64,000 nucleotides of DNA from Betaproteobacteria bacterium (GTDB lineage: Bacteria > Pseudomonadota > Gammaproteobacteria > Burkholderiales > Rhodocyclaceae). This document shows positions 27,395-36,826 of this stretch, in pieces (position 1 is the stretch's first letter; every line of letters begins with the position of its first letter). The translations under genes and the position numbers were made by a program. The DNA is taken from contig JADJBM010000015.1 of assembly GCA_016703785.1 (NCBI GenBank), forward strand, positions 1 to 64,000, given 5' to 3'. The notes under the pieces were generated by a model, which saw only the letters and a program-made list of their open reading frames with translations, made no database searches and was not told the origin of the DNA.

Positions 27395-29374
27395 TCACAG
27401 ACCGTTCCCTGCGGACTCGTCGGGCAGGGTGAAGAAGAACGTGGATCCCGCATCGATGCGGCTTTCCGCCCAAATGCGGCCGCCATGCAAATGGATGATG
27501 CGTTGTACGGTTGCCAGCCCGATGCCGGTGCCCTCGAAGTCCTCGGGTCGATGCAGACGCTGGAAGGCGGAGAACAGCTTGTCAGCGTACCTCATCTCGA
27601 AGCCGGCGCCATTGTCCTTGACGTAGAACGTACGCTCGCCGTTCTCCTCGCGGCAGCCGAAATGAATGCTCGCCCTGTCGCGCCTCGAAGTGAATTTCCA
27701 GGCATTGCCGAGCAGGTTTTGCAGCGCTGAATGCAGCAGCACTGCGTCACCCCGTACGACGAGGTTCTCCTCCACGCGAATATCTACCCGACGTTCCGGT
27801 TCCGCCTCGGTCAGTTCCATCATGAGAACATTGGCAATGTCGCTGATCCGCACGGAGTCCATCTTGACCTCGCAGCGGGCGACGCGAGAAAGTTCCAGCA
27901 TGTCGTCGATGAGTTCGCCCATGTGGAGACTGGCTTTGCGGATTCTTTTCAGATGATCCAATGTGGCGGCCTTGCTGCAGCCTTGGCATTCCTCCTCCAT
28001 CAAATGGGCAAAGCCGTTGATTCCCCGCAGGGGCGCCCGCAAGTCGTGCGATATGGAGTAACTGAACGCTTCCAGCTCCTTGTTGCTCGCGGTGAGCTGG
28101 CGAGTTCGTTCCGCTACGCGCTGCTCCAGGCTCGCGTTGAGTTTGACGATCCTGTCCGCGGCGATTTTCCTTTCGGTAATGTCTTCCTTGACCGATATGA
28201 AGTGGGTGATGCGGCCCTGTTCGTCCCTGAGTGACGAGATGCGCGTGTCTTCCCAGAATAAATCGCCGTTCTTCTTCTTGTTCAACAGTTCGCCGCGCCA
28301 CTCCGCACCCGCACGGATGGTCGTCCAAAGATTACGATAGGTGGCGGATGGGGTATGACCGGATTTCAGCATGCCGGGTTTGTTGCCGAGCACTTCCTCG
28401 GGAGCATAGCCAGTGGTTTCGGTGAATTTTGGATTGATGTACTCGATGACGCCGTCGGCGTCGGTGATGAGGACCATGGCCGGGCTGGACTCGATGGCCT
28501 GCGACATCTTGCGCAGGCTTTGCCCGGTTACCTCCAATTGGACGACATCCCGCTCGATCCGTTCCATGTCCCGCTGTATGGTATCGGCCATCTGATCGAA
28601 CGCCAGCGCGACTTCGCCGATTTCGTCCCGGGAGCGGAATCCAACGCGCTCTTCATACTGCCCCTTGGCAAAACTGCGGCTGGCTAGGACTAGGCGGCGC
28701 AGTGGCAGCACGACCTGGTAGCGGATGACCATCAGGCTGAAAACGAGGATGGCGAGATCGAGCACGGCTAGACGATAGAGGTTGCGCATCGCTTCGGTTT
28801 CGATCTGGGCGGCATTGCTTGCCAGAGTGGTCGTGACGGCATCGGCCATCTCTAGGATGGCCTGGCCATTTTGGTATAGCTGGTTCAGTTCATTCTGAAT
28901 GTTCTTTTGGGATGATGCACTGAACAGGATGGAGTTGATTCGCTGCCGGTAATTGATGGAGTGCTTCCAGATTGAATCGACGGCTTGCTGGAGATGCGGG
29001 GGCTGGGTCTTGATCTCGTGATGGGGCATCCTGCCATCGGAGTCGAGCGCGGAGAGGACCTCGTCCAGCCTTCTCAGCTTTTCATCGATTGCCGTGCGAT
29101 CGGGGTCCAGGCCCTGCAGCAGCCGGAGCGTGTCGAGTTGGATGCTCTGGCTGATCCAGCGCAGGCTGCCGGTCTGGTTGATCAGGGTCGCGGTTCCCTG
29201 CAGGCGAGAAAAAGATGACTGGATCACCAGCACGTTGCCCATGACGATCAGGGTCAGCAAGGCAAACAGGAGGAGGAATTTCTTCCGGATTGTCGGGCGA
29301 GCAGCACGGCGGAGCAGCGTTGCGCCATGCGCAGCCTGATCCGATTCCTGGCACAAATCCTCTAAAATGCTCAT
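27395..29374 (-). CDS. Membrane sensor histidine kinase (PilJ-type sensor, HAMP, PAS, HisKA, HATPase)
   Basis: The 659-aa protein has a first membrane helix near residues 33-53, a helical periplasmic sensor resembling the type IV pili/NarX-like domain, a second helix near 205-225, a HAMP domain (VVLPLRRLVLASRSFAKGQY), a PAS domain (ITDADGVIEYINPKFTETTGY), a coil, a phospho-acceptor His in YSISHDLRAPLRG and an ATPase domain with QNLLGNAWKFTSR and VKDNGAGFEM. No receiver domain is attached and no response-regulator gene is adjacent; the nearest is the broken REC-GGDEF gene 3 kb away. I start at the ATG 29372-29374; an ATG 19 codons earlier exists. Signal unknown. Confidence 0.87.
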   Translation of the reverse strand: MSILEDLCQESDQAAHGATLLRRAARPTIRKKFLLLFALLTLIVMGNVLVIQSSFSRLQGTATLINQTGSLRWISQSIQLDTLRLLQGLDPDRTAIDEKLRRLDEVLSALDSDGRMPHHEIKTQPPHLQQAVDSIWKHSINYRQRINSILFSASSQKNIQNELNQLYQNGQAILEMADAVTTTLASNAAQIETEAMRNLYRLAVLDLAILVFSLMVIRYQVVLPLRRLVLASRSFAKGQYEERVGFRSRDEIGEVALAFDQMADTIQRDMERIERDVVQLEVTGQSLRKMSQAIESSPAMVLITDADGVIEYINPKFTETTGYAPEEVLGNKPGMLKSGHTPSATYRNLWTTIRAGAEWRGELLNKKKNGDLFWEDTRISSLRDEQGRITHFISVKEDITERKIAADRIVKLNASLEQRVAERTRQLTASNKELEAFSYSISHDLRAPLRGINGFAHLMEEECQGCSKAATLDHLKRIRKASLHMGELIDDMLELSRVARCEVKMDSVRISDIANVLMMELTEAEPERRVDIRVEENLVVRGDAVLLHSALQNLLGNAWKFTSRRDRASIHFGCREENGERTFYVKDNGAGFEMRYADKLFSAFQRLHRPEDFEGTGIGLATVQRIIHLHGGRIWAESRIDAGSTFFFTLPDESAGNGL

Positions 29375-29606
29375 AAGCCCTTCAAGCGCATGCCGGCCGA
29401 AGCCGGGCATTGAACAAGCCTGCGGGAACATGGCAGAAATATCTGCCGCGCAAAGTGGCGTGGCTACACGTCGAGTCGACCAGGCGGGGAATGGGCCCGG
29501 GATGGCGGGGAGAGGATTGCCTCTTGCCGCGCGCCTAAAGCAATTATCGGCGATTCGGCAGGCAACTTTAGATCATCTTTATTAATTCATTATTGCAAGA
29601 AGCACT
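29375..29606. other. Intergenic, no gene seen
   Basis: The stretch between the sensor kinase and the tRNA-Val promoter carries no open frame with family features. It becomes AT-rich toward 29560-29600. Confidence 0.5.
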
Positions 29607-29634
29607 TTGAAAAGGAAGCGGTTTCAGCTACAAT
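29607..29634 (+). promoter_or_regulatory. Promoter of tRNA-Val (GAC)
   Basis: TTGAAA at 29607-29612, a 16-base spacer and TACAAT at 29629-29634 form a good sigma-70 promoter 61 bases before the tRNA. Confidence 0.75.
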
Positions 29635-29695
29635 GCGCACCTTTGGTTCCGGCACAACGCGCACGCTCACACGCGTAAGCCTGCACTGAAATTTC

Positions 29696-29772
29696 AGGCG
29701 CGTAGCTCAGCTGGTTAGAGCACCACCTTGACATGGTGGGGGTCGTAGGTTCGAGTCCTATCGCGCCTACCA
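29696..29772 (+). tRNA. tRNA-Val (anticodon GAC)
   Basis: Acceptor strands AGGCGCG and CGCGCCT pair, with A and CCA after. The anticodon stem CCACC/GGTGG holds loop TTGACAT with anticodon GAC. It precedes thrS by 79 bases. Confidence 0.96.
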
Positions 29773-29851
29773 ATTCGTAGAACAGAAGTCAGAGGACAGG
29801 GGCCGAGACGGCTTCGGTTTTCTGGCTTTTGTTGTTTATGGCGGTTTCAGG

Positions 29852-31768
29852 ATGCTGACGATTACTTTGCCGGATGGTTCGACTAGAGCGTTTCCTCAGG
29901 CGGTCACGGTAGCCGAGGTGGCGGCTTCGATCGGCGCAGGCCTGGCCAAGGCGGCGCTGGCCGGGAAGGTGGACGGCAGGCTGGTCGATACCGGTTTCCG
30001 CATCGAGCGTGACTGTGCCCTGGCCATCGTCACCGACAAGGACCCAGAGGGCGTCGAGATCCTCCGCCATTCGACGGCCCATCTCTTGGCCTATGCCGTG
30101 AAGGAGTTGTTCCCTGACGCCCAGGTCACCATCGGTCCGGTGATCGACAACGGCTTCTATTACGATTTTTCCTACAAGCGGCCCTTCACGCCGGAGGACC
30201 TGGCGAAGATCGAAGTGCGCATGGCCGAGCTGGCGAAGAAGGACTTCCCGGTGGAGCGCGAGGTGTGGGCGCGCGACAAGGCGGTCGAGTTCTTCAAGTC
30301 CATCGGCGAATACTACAAGGCCGAAATCATCGCCTCGATTCCTGCCGAGCAGGATGTTTCCCTTTACCGGGAAGGCGACTTCATCGATCTGTGCCGAGGC
30401 CCGCATGTGCCGTCGACCGGCAAGCTGAAAGTCTTCAAGCTGATGAAGTTGGCCGGGGCCTACTGGCGAGGCGATTCCCGCAACGAGATGCTGCAGCGCA
30501 TTTACGGCACCGCCTGGGCGAAGAAGGAGGAACTGGCTGAGTATCTGCACATGCTGGAAGAGGCGGAAAAGCGCGACCACCGCAAGCTGGGACGCCAGCT
30601 TGACCTCTTCCATCTGCAGGAGGAAGCGCCCGGCATGGTTTTTTGGCACCCCAAGGGCTGGGTGATCTGGCAGGAGGTCGAGCAGTACATGCGTCGGTTG
30701 CTTTCTGCCAACGGCTACCTGGAGGTGCGCACGCCGCAAGTGATGGACCGTGTCCTGTGGGAACGCTCCGGTCATTGGGAGAACTACGCCGAGCACATGT
30801 TCACCACCAAGGCGGAAGAACGCGACTACGCCGTGAAGCCGATGAACTGCCCGGGCCATGTGCAGATATTCAACCAGGGAATCAAAAGCTATCGCGACCT
30901 GCCGCTGCGACTGGCCGAATTCGGCTCCTGCCATCGCAACGAGCCTTCGGGTTCGCTGCACGGGATCATGCGCGTGCGCGGTTTCGTGCAGGACGACGCC
31001 CATATTTTCTGCACTGAAGCGCAGATTCTTGCCGAGTCAGCCTCCTTCATCGACCTGTTGCGAGAGGTCTATGCAGACTTCGGCTTCAACGACATCCTCG
31101 TCAAGTTGTCCACCCGGCCGGATAAGCGCATCGGTTCCGACGAGGTCTGGGATCGGGCCGAGATGGCGCGGGCGCAAGCGCTCGATGCGAAGGGCTTGAA
31201 ATACGACCTGCAGCCAGGCGAGGGTGCCTTCTATGGACCGAAGATAGAGTTTCCGCTCAAGGATTGCCTCAGCCGCGTCTGGCAATGCGGCACACTGCAA
31301 CTCGACTTTTCATTGCCGGGACGCCTGGGTGCCGAGTATGTTGCCGAAGACAATACCCGCCACCAGCCGGTCATGCTGCACCGGGCCATTCTTGGGTCCA
31401 TGGAGCGCTTCATCGGCATTCTCATCGAGCACCATGCCGGCGCCTTCCCGCTCTGGCTGGCGCCGGTGCATGCGGTGGTCATGAACATCTCCGAACATCA
31501 GGCCGATTACGCCGACACTGTTGCGGAAAAGCTACGCCAGGCTGGGTTGCGGGCCGTTTCTGATTTGCGCAATGAGAAAATTAGCTATAAAATACGCGAA
31601 CATAGCTTGCAAAAGCTGCCTTACCAAGTCGTCGTCGGCGACAAGGAGAAGGCGGCTGGGTTGGTCGCCGTGCGTGCCCGGGGCGGACAAGACCTCGGGC
31701 AAATGTCCCTTGAGACGTTTGTCGAACGCCTGACGCGAGAACGAGATGCGCGGGCAGGAGCGGCCTGA
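29852..31768 (+). CDS. thrS: Threonyl-tRNA synthetase
   Basis: ThrRS charges tRNA-Thr. The 638-aa protein has the N-terminal TGS domain (MLTITLPDGSTRAFPQ), the editing domain with HSTAHLLAYAVK and the Zn-linked CRGPHVPSTGKLK region, the class II core with motif 2 (FGSCHRNEPSGSLHGIMRVRGFVQDDAHIF region), MNCPGHVQIF with a zinc Cys, motif 3 ending LGSMERFIGILIEH, and the anticodon domain. A short leader separates it from the tRNA. It begins the thrS-infC-rpmI-rplT-pheS-pheT-ihfA run. Confidence 0.98.
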   Translation: MLTITLPDGSTRAFPQAVTVAEVAASIGAGLAKAALAGKVDGRLVDTGFRIERDCALAIVTDKDPEGVEILRHSTAHLLAYAVKELFPDAQVTIGPVIDNGFYYDFSYKRPFTPEDLAKIEVRMAELAKKDFPVEREVWARDKAVEFFKSIGEYYKAEIIASIPAEQDVSLYREGDFIDLCRGPHVPSTGKLKVFKLMKLAGAYWRGDSRNEMLQRIYGTAWAKKEELAEYLHMLEEAEKRDHRKLGRQLDLFHLQEEAPGMVFWHPKGWVIWQEVEQYMRRLLSANGYLEVRTPQVMDRVLWERSGHWENYAEHMFTTKAEERDYAVKPMNCPGHVQIFNQGIKSYRDLPLRLAEFGSCHRNEPSGSLHGIMRVRGFVQDDAHIFCTEAQILAESASFIDLLREVYADFGFNDILVKLSTRPDKRIGSDEVWDRAEMARAQALDAKGLKYDLQPGEGAFYGPKIEFPLKDCLSRVWQCGTLQLDFSLPGRLGAEYVAEDNTRHQPVMLHRAILGSMERFIGILIEHHAGAFPLWLAPVHAVVMNISEHQADYADTVAEKLRQAGLRAVSDLRNEKISYKIREHSLQKLPYQVVVGDKEKAAGLVAVRARGGQDLGQMSLETFVERLTRERDARAGAA

Positions 31769-31794
31769 TTTTTGATTTTTTGGAGACTTGAACC

Positions 31795-32331
31795 ATCGCA
31801 CAACCACAGCAGAAGGCGCAGCGCCTCAATGAAGAAATCAATGCCCCGGAGATTCGCTTGGTCGGGGTGGAGGGTGAGCAAGTCGGGATCGTATCGGTCC
31901 AGGAGGCGCTGAGAATGGCCGAGGAAGCGGGTGTGGATCTTGTGGAGATCGCACCCATGGCCAGCCCGCCAGTCTGCCGCATCATGGACTACGGCAAGTT
32001 CAAGTATGCCGAGGCGAAGAAGGCCCACGAGGCCAAGCTGAAGCAGAAGCAGATCCAGGTCAAGGAAGTCAAATTCCGACCGGGTACGGACGAGGGCGAT
32101 TACAAGATCAAGCTGAGAAACCTGGTTCGGTTCCTGCAGGAAGGCGACAAGACGAAGGTCACCCTGCGGTTTCGCGGCAGGGAGATGGCGCACCAGGAGT
32201 TCGGCATACGCCTTCTGGAGCGGGTAAAGACCGACCTGGAGTTGTATGGCACGGTCGAGCAGTTTCCCAAGATGGAAGGCCGCCAGCTCATCATGATCAT
32301 GGCGCCCATCAAGAAGCAGTTGAAGCACTGA
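31795..32331 (+). CDS. infC: Translation initiation factor IF-3, non-canonical ATC start
   Basis: IF-3 prevents premature subunit joining and checks the start codon. Family alignment demands that the protein begin with the AQPQQKAQRLNEEINAPEIRLVG segment, and in that frame the only start-like codon is ATC at 31795-31797, with GGAG at 31782-31785, nine bases upstream. This gives 178 aa, the normal size; the first ATG or GTG would remove the conserved N terminus. E. coli infC uses ATT, another rare codon, so that IF-3 represses its own translation. The C-terminal domain (KEVKFRPGTDEGDYKIK) is intact. Confidence 0.95.
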   Translation: MAQPQQKAQRLNEEINAPEIRLVGVEGEQVGIVSVQEALRMAEEAGVDLVEIAPMASPPVCRIMDYGKFKYAEAKKAHEAKLKQKQIQVKEVKFRPGTDEGDYKIKLRNLVRFLQEGDKTKVTLRFRGREMAHQEFGIRLLERVKTDLELYGTVEQFPKMEGRQLIMIMAPIKKQLKH

Positions 32332-32457
32332 GATTCGCGCCCTCCGGGGCGCAAGGCGGCATGAACCGGCCTACAGGTTCATGAACAAGTGGTTGCGGGT
32401 AGTCAAAGCGCTCTCGAGTCGGGAGTCACCCGGCGCCATGTTATAAGGAGTACTTCG

Positions 32458-32655
32458 ATGCCGAAGATGAAGACCAAATCGGGCGCTGCAAAGCGCTTCA
32501 AGGTGCGGCCGGGGGGTAGCGTCAAGCGTTCCCAGGCTTTCAAGCGCCACATCCTGACCAAAAAGACCACCAAGGCGAAGCGCCATCTGCGCGGGTTGAC
32601 GGGCGTCCATGATTCGGACACCGCCTCCGTTCGCGCCATGTTGCCCTACGCCTGA
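32458..32655 (+). CDS. rpmI: 50S ribosomal protein L35
   Basis: A 65-aa, very basic protein starting MPKMKTKSGAAKRFKV and ending VRAMLPYA, the standard L35. AAGGAG precedes the ATG by eight bases. It follows infC by 126 bases. In relatives L20 represses rpmI-rplT by binding mRNA in this spacer, which here has several short inverted repeats; that regulation is inferred. Confidence 0.98.
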   Translation: MPKMKTKSGAAKRFKVRPGGSVKRSQAFKRHILTKKTTKAKRHLRGLTGVHDSDTASVRAMLPYA

Positions 32656-32667
32656 GGAGACTAGACC

Positions 32668-33027
32668 ATGTCAAGAGTCAAACGTGGTGTAACGGCGCGT
32701 GCGCGCCACAAGAAGGTGCTCGATCAGGCCAAGGGGTACCGCGGTCGTCGGAGCAGCGTCTATCGCATTGCCAAGCAGGCGGTGATGAAGGCGGGGCAAT
32801 ATGCCTACCGCGACCGTCGCCAGCGCAAGCGCCAGTTCCGTTCGTTGTGGATCGTCCGCATCAACGCTGCTGCGCGCGAGTTGGGGCTGACCTACAGCGT
32901 GCTGATGAACGGCCTCAAGAAGGCGTCCATCGAGGTCGATCGCAAGGTGCTGGCGGACCTGGCGGTGTTCGACAAACCTGCCTTTGCGCAGATTGCGAAC
33001 CAGGCCAAGGCGAGCCTCGCTGCCTGA
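32668..33027 (+). CDS. rplT: 50S ribosomal protein L20
   Basis: A 119-aa basic protein, MSRVKRGVTARARHKKVLDQAKGYRGRR across residues 1-28, the standard L20, needed early in 50S assembly. It follows rpmI by 12 bases. A strong terminator follows at 33043. Confidence 0.98.
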   Translation: MSRVKRGVTARARHKKVLDQAKGYRGRRSSVYRIAKQAVMKAGQYAYRDRRQRKRQFRSLWIVRINAAARELGLTYSVLMNGLKKASIEVDRKVLADLAVFDKPAFAQIANQAKASLAA

Positions 33028-33042
33028 GCGCATGCCACGCGG

Positions 33043-33069
33043 AAAAAGGAGGCCAAGCCTCCTTTTTTT
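33043..33069 (+). terminator. Intrinsic terminator or attenuator between rplT and pheS
   Basis: Stem AAAAAGGAGGC/GCCTCCTTTTT with loop CAA and seven T residues, 12 bases before the pheS ATG. It should cut transcription between ribosomal and synthetase genes. No Phe-rich leader peptide was seen. Confidence 0.9.
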
Positions 33070-33080
33070 ACGTTTGAGCC

Positions 33081-34106
33081 ATGAGTGACATCGAACAATT
33101 AGTTGCGCGGGCAACGGCCGAATTTTCCGGCATCGGCGACGCGGCCCTGCTGGAGCAGGCCAAGGCACGCTATCTCGGCAAGAGCGGCTCGGTTACCGAA
33201 CTGCTCAAGGGCCTGGGCAAGCTCGACCCCGCCGCGCGCAAAGACGCCGGTGCGGCCATCAACAGCGCCAAGGAGCGTATCGAGTCGGCGCTCAACGCGC
33301 GGCGCGAAGCGCTTCGTCACGCCGCACTGGAGGCGCAACTCAAAGCGGAGGCCCTCGACATTACGCTGCCCGGCCGCGGGCTGCCAACGGGCGGCCTACA
33401 CCCGGTGACGCGCACCCTCGAGCGTATCGAAGCACTGTTTCGCGCCATCGGCTTCGATGTCGCCGATGGTCCCGAGATCGAGGACGACTTCCACAACTTC
33501 ACCGCGCTCAACACGCCGGAGAATCATCCGGCGCGCTCGATGCACGACACGTTCTATCTGGAGAACGCTCCCGGACTTCTGCTGCGCACGCATACCAGTC
33601 CCATCCAGGTGCGCTACATGGAGACGCACAAGCCGCCCATCCGCATCATTGCGCCGGGCCGCGTCTATCGCGTCGATTCGGATGCCACGCACTCGCCGAT
33701 GTTTCACCAGGTTGAGGGACTGTGGATTGACGAGGAGGTCAGTTTTGCCGACCTCAAGGGCGTATTTACCGATTTTCTGCGCAACTTCTTCGAGAAACCC
33801 GACCTGCGCACACGCTTCCGGCCGTCGTTCTTCCCGTTTACCGAGCCCTCGGCCGAGATCGACATGAGCTGCGTGTTCTGCGACGGCAACGGCTGCCGCG
33901 TCTGCAGCCAAACCGGCTGGCTGGAGATCGCCGGCAGCGGCATGGTGCATCCAAACGTGCTCAGGCATGTCGGCATCGACAGCGAGAAGTACATCGGATT
34001 CGCTTTTGGCATGGGCCCGGATCGCCTTACCATGCTGCGCTACGGTGTCAACGATCTGCGCCTGTTCTTCGACGGCGATTTGCGCTTCCTGCAACAGTTC
34101 AAGTAA
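33081..34106 (+). CDS. pheS: Phenylalanyl-tRNA synthetase alpha chain
   Basis: The 341-aa catalytic subunit of the alpha2-beta2 enzyme. After an N-terminal coiled coil (about residues 1-85) come the class II motifs: DDFHNFTALNTPENHPAR, motif 2 with RVYRVDSDATHSPMFHQVEG, FRPSFFPFTEPSAEID and motif 3 with FAFGMGPDRLTMLRYG. It is followed by pheT after two bases. Confidence 0.98.
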   Translation: MSDIEQLVARATAEFSGIGDAALLEQAKARYLGKSGSVTELLKGLGKLDPAARKDAGAAINSAKERIESALNARREALRHAALEAQLKAEALDITLPGRGLPTGGLHPVTRTLERIEALFRAIGFDVADGPEIEDDFHNFTALNTPENHPARSMHDTFYLENAPGLLLRTHTSPIQVRYMETHKPPIRIIAPGRVYRVDSDATHSPMFHQVEGLWIDEEVSFADLKGVFTDFLRNFFEKPDLRTRFRPSFFPFTEPSAEIDMSCVFCDGNGCRVCSQTGWLEIAGSGMVHPNVLRHVGIDSEKYIGFAFGMGPDRLTMLRYGVNDLRLFFDGDLRFLQQFK

Positions 34107-34108
34107 CC

Positions 34109-36511
34109 ATGCAATTCTCCGAACACTGGCTGCGACAGTTCGTGGATCCGCCGCTCACAAGCGCCGAGCTGGCGCACAGCCTGACCATGGCCGGTCTGGA
34201 GGTCGAGGCGCTGGCGAATGTCGCGCCCGCGTTCGGTGGCGTCGTCGTGGCGCATGTCCTCGCCGTCGACAGGCACCCCGATGCCGACAAGCTGAAGCTG
34301 TGCCGCGTCGATGCAGGGCAGGGTGAGACCCTGCAGATCGTCTGCGGCGCCCCGAACGTTGCGGCCGGCATGAAAGTGCCCTGTGCGCTGGTCGGTGCGG
34401 AACTGCCTGGGATCAAGATCAAGGCTGCCAAAGTGCGCGGCGTCGAATCGTTCGGCATGCTGTGTTCGTCGCGCGAGTTGGGGCTGTCCGAAGACCACAG
34501 CGGCCTCATGGCGCTTCCGTCCGATGCACCGATAGGCGAGGATATACGGGTGTATCTGGCGCTCGACGACAGGCTGCTGACCCTTAAACTCACACCTAAC
34601 CGCGCCGATTGCCTCAGCCTGAAAGGCGTGGCGCGCGAGGTCGGGGCGCTGACCGGCGTCCCCGTAGTACTGCCGCCGATACGGGAAGTCGAGATCGCCA
34701 GCGACAGGCGACGCGAGGTCGTGCTGGATGCGCCGGCGGCTTGCCCGCGTTACTGCGGACGGGTGGTGAGCGGCATCGACGCCGGCGCGCCGACGCCGCC
34801 CTGGATGAAGTCACGCCTGGAGCGCAGTGGTATCCGCTCCATCAGTGCAGTGGTGGATATTACCAACTACGTCATGCTGGAACTCGGCCAGCCGCTGCAC
34901 GCCTTCGACGATACGCGCCTGTCCGGTGCCGTGCATGTGCGCTATCCGAAGGCAGGCGAGACGCTCCTGCTGCTGAACGAACAGACCATCGAACCCTCCC
35001 CGGACACGGCGCTGATTGCGGATGAACGTCGCGCCCTGGCGTTGGCCGGCATCATGGGCGGCGAGGACAGCGGCATCTCGGATGCCACGAAGGACCTGTT
35101 TCTGGAAAGTGCGTTCTTCACTCCGGATGCCGTGGCTGGCAAAGCGCGCGCGCTGGGCTTTTCCTCGGACGCCTCCTACCGCTTCGAACGTGGGGTCGAC
35201 TTTGCTGCGACGCGCGAGGCGCTGGAGCGGGCAACCCAACTGGTGCAGGAGATCTGCGGCGGTCAGGCCGGTCCGGTGACGGAAGCGCTCGACCGCGGCC
35301 ATTTGCCTAAGCGAGAAGCGGTGCGGCTGCGCGTGCCGCGTGCCGAGAAGATTCTCGGCATCCGGCTGGGTGCCGAGGTTGCAGCGCGATTGCTCCAGGG
35401 GCTCGACTTCGACTTTACGTGCGAAGGCGACACTTTCACCGTGACGCCGCCCTCGCATCGCTTCGATATCGCCATCGAGGAAGACCTCGTCGAGGAGCTT
35501 GCACGCCTCCATGGTTACGACAACATTCCTGCACGCTTGCCGCAGGGGACGCTGGCTATCCTGCCGCAGAACGAGCAACATCGCAGCGTCTGGCGCCTGC
35601 GCCGCCTGCTGGCTTCCCGCGATTATCAGGAAGTGGTGAACTACAGCTTCGTCGATGCAAGCCTGGAGCACGATTTCTGCGCGAATGACGCTCCCGTTGC
35701 ATTGGCCAACCCCATCGCCAGCCAGATGAGCGTGATGCGCTCCAGCCTCATCGGCGGCCTGGTGTCGAATCTCATCACCAATCGGAACAGGCATCTGGAG
35801 CGCGTGCGAGTGTTCGAAACCGGTCGATGCTTCCTGCGCGTGGCCGAAAGGCAGGCGCCGCAGGACGCCGAGGGGAACCAGATTGCCGGCTTCCTGCAAC
35901 CGAAGCGCATCGCCGCATTGGCTGCCGGGCCGGCAGCGCCCGAGCAGTGGGGAGTGCCCCCCCGGCCAGTGGATTTCTTCGATGCCAAGGCCGATGTGGA
36001 AGCGTTGCTGTCGCCTCGGCAGGCGCAGTTTGCGCGTTTTGACCACCCTGCGCTGCATCCCGGGCGGTCCGCGTCCATCAGCGTGGGCGGCATGGTGATC
36101 GGCTTTGTCGGAGAACTGCATCCGCGATGGGTGCAGAAATACGAGTTGGGCATGGCACCGGTCGTGTTCGAACTGGACCTCGACCCGGTACTGCAGCAGC
36201 CCTTGCCGGGTTATCGAGAGACCTCCCGCTTCCCCGCCGTGGTGCGCGACCTTGCTCTCGTGGTGGATCACGAGCAGCCGGCCCAGCCATTGCTAGAGGG
36301 CCTGATTGCCTCGGCGCCATCCTTTGTCAGAGAGGTCGTTTTATTCGATGTCTATCATGGCAAAGGGGTCGAGTCCGGGAAAAAAAGTCTTGCATTCCGG
36401 GTAGTTATGCAAGATACTGAGAAAACGCTTTCGGATGGCGAAGTCGAAGCGGCGGTGGTCAAAATGATTGAAGCCGCCACCCAGAAATTCGCTGCCAAGC
36501 TGCGTTCTTAG
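34109..36511 (+). CDS. pheT: Phenylalanyl-tRNA synthetase beta chain
   Basis: The 800-aa beta subunit, of usual length. It has the N-terminal tRNA-binding (EMAP-like) domain VVAHVLAVDRHPDADKL to FGMLCSSRELGL, the B3/B4 editing domain (WMKSRLERSGIRSISAVVDITNYVMLELGQPLHAFD spans the start), the B5 domain and the C-terminal anticodon-binding fold (RFPAVVRDLALVVD). Nothing unusual. Confidence 0.98.
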   Translation: MQFSEHWLRQFVDPPLTSAELAHSLTMAGLEVEALANVAPAFGGVVVAHVLAVDRHPDADKLKLCRVDAGQGETLQIVCGAPNVAAGMKVPCALVGAELPGIKIKAAKVRGVESFGMLCSSRELGLSEDHSGLMALPSDAPIGEDIRVYLALDDRLLTLKLTPNRADCLSLKGVAREVGALTGVPVVLPPIREVEIASDRRREVVLDAPAACPRYCGRVVSGIDAGAPTPPWMKSRLERSGIRSISAVVDITNYVMLELGQPLHAFDDTRLSGAVHVRYPKAGETLLLLNEQTIEPSPDTALIADERRALALAGIMGGEDSGISDATKDLFLESAFFTPDAVAGKARALGFSSDASYRFERGVDFAATREALERATQLVQEICGGQAGPVTEALDRGHLPKREAVRLRVPRAEKILGIRLGAEVAARLLQGLDFDFTCEGDTFTVTPPSHRFDIAIEEDLVEELARLHGYDNIPARLPQGTLAILPQNEQHRSVWRLRRLLASRDYQEVVNYSFVDASLEHDFCANDAPVALANPIASQMSVMRSSLIGGLVSNLITNRNRHLERVRVFETGRCFLRVAERQAPQDAEGNQIAGFLQPKRIAALAAGPAAPEQWGVPPRPVDFFDAKADVEALLSPRQAQFARFDHPALHPGRSASISVGGMVIGFVGELHPRWVQKYELGMAPVVFELDLDPVLQQPLPGYRETSRFPAVVRDLALVVDHEQPAQPLLEGLIASAPSFVREVVLFDVYHGKGVESGKKSLAFRVVMQDTEKTLSDGEVEAAVVKMIEAATQKFAAKLRS

Positions 36512-36520
36512 GGAGCAGAA

Positions 36521-36826
36521 ATGACGTTAACAAAGGCGGAACTCGCCGATCTTCTGTTCGAGAAGGTCGGCCTGAACAAGCGCGAAGCGAAAGACATGGT
36601 CGAGGGCTTTTTCGAAGAGATCCGTACAGCGCTGGAGCGCGGCGAGAGCGTCAAGCTGTCCGGCTTTGGCAATTTCCAGTTGCGCGACAAGCCGCAACGT
36701 CCCGGACGCAATCCCAAGACCGGCGAGGAGATTCCGATCACTGCGCGCCGCGTCGTCACCTTCCATGCCAGCCAGAAACTCAAGGCCTCGGTCGAGAAGC
36801 TGAGCAGCCATGGCAAGCAAGGATGA
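36521..36826 (+). CDS. ihfA: Integration host factor alpha subunit
   Basis: A 101-aa HU-family protein that, with IhfB, binds specific sites and bends DNA sharply. It has MTLTKAELADLLFEKVGLNKREAKDMVEGF at the start and the inserting arm GRNPKTGEEIPITARRVVTF. GGGAGCAG precedes the ATG. It follows pheT by 9 bases, the usual order, and its 3' end overlaps the MerR gene by 17 bases. Confidence 0.97.
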   Translation: MTLTKAELADLLFEKVGLNKREAKDMVEGFFEEIRTALERGESVKLSGFGNFQLRDKPQRPGRNPKTGEEIPITARRVVTFHASQKLKASVEKLSSHGKQG

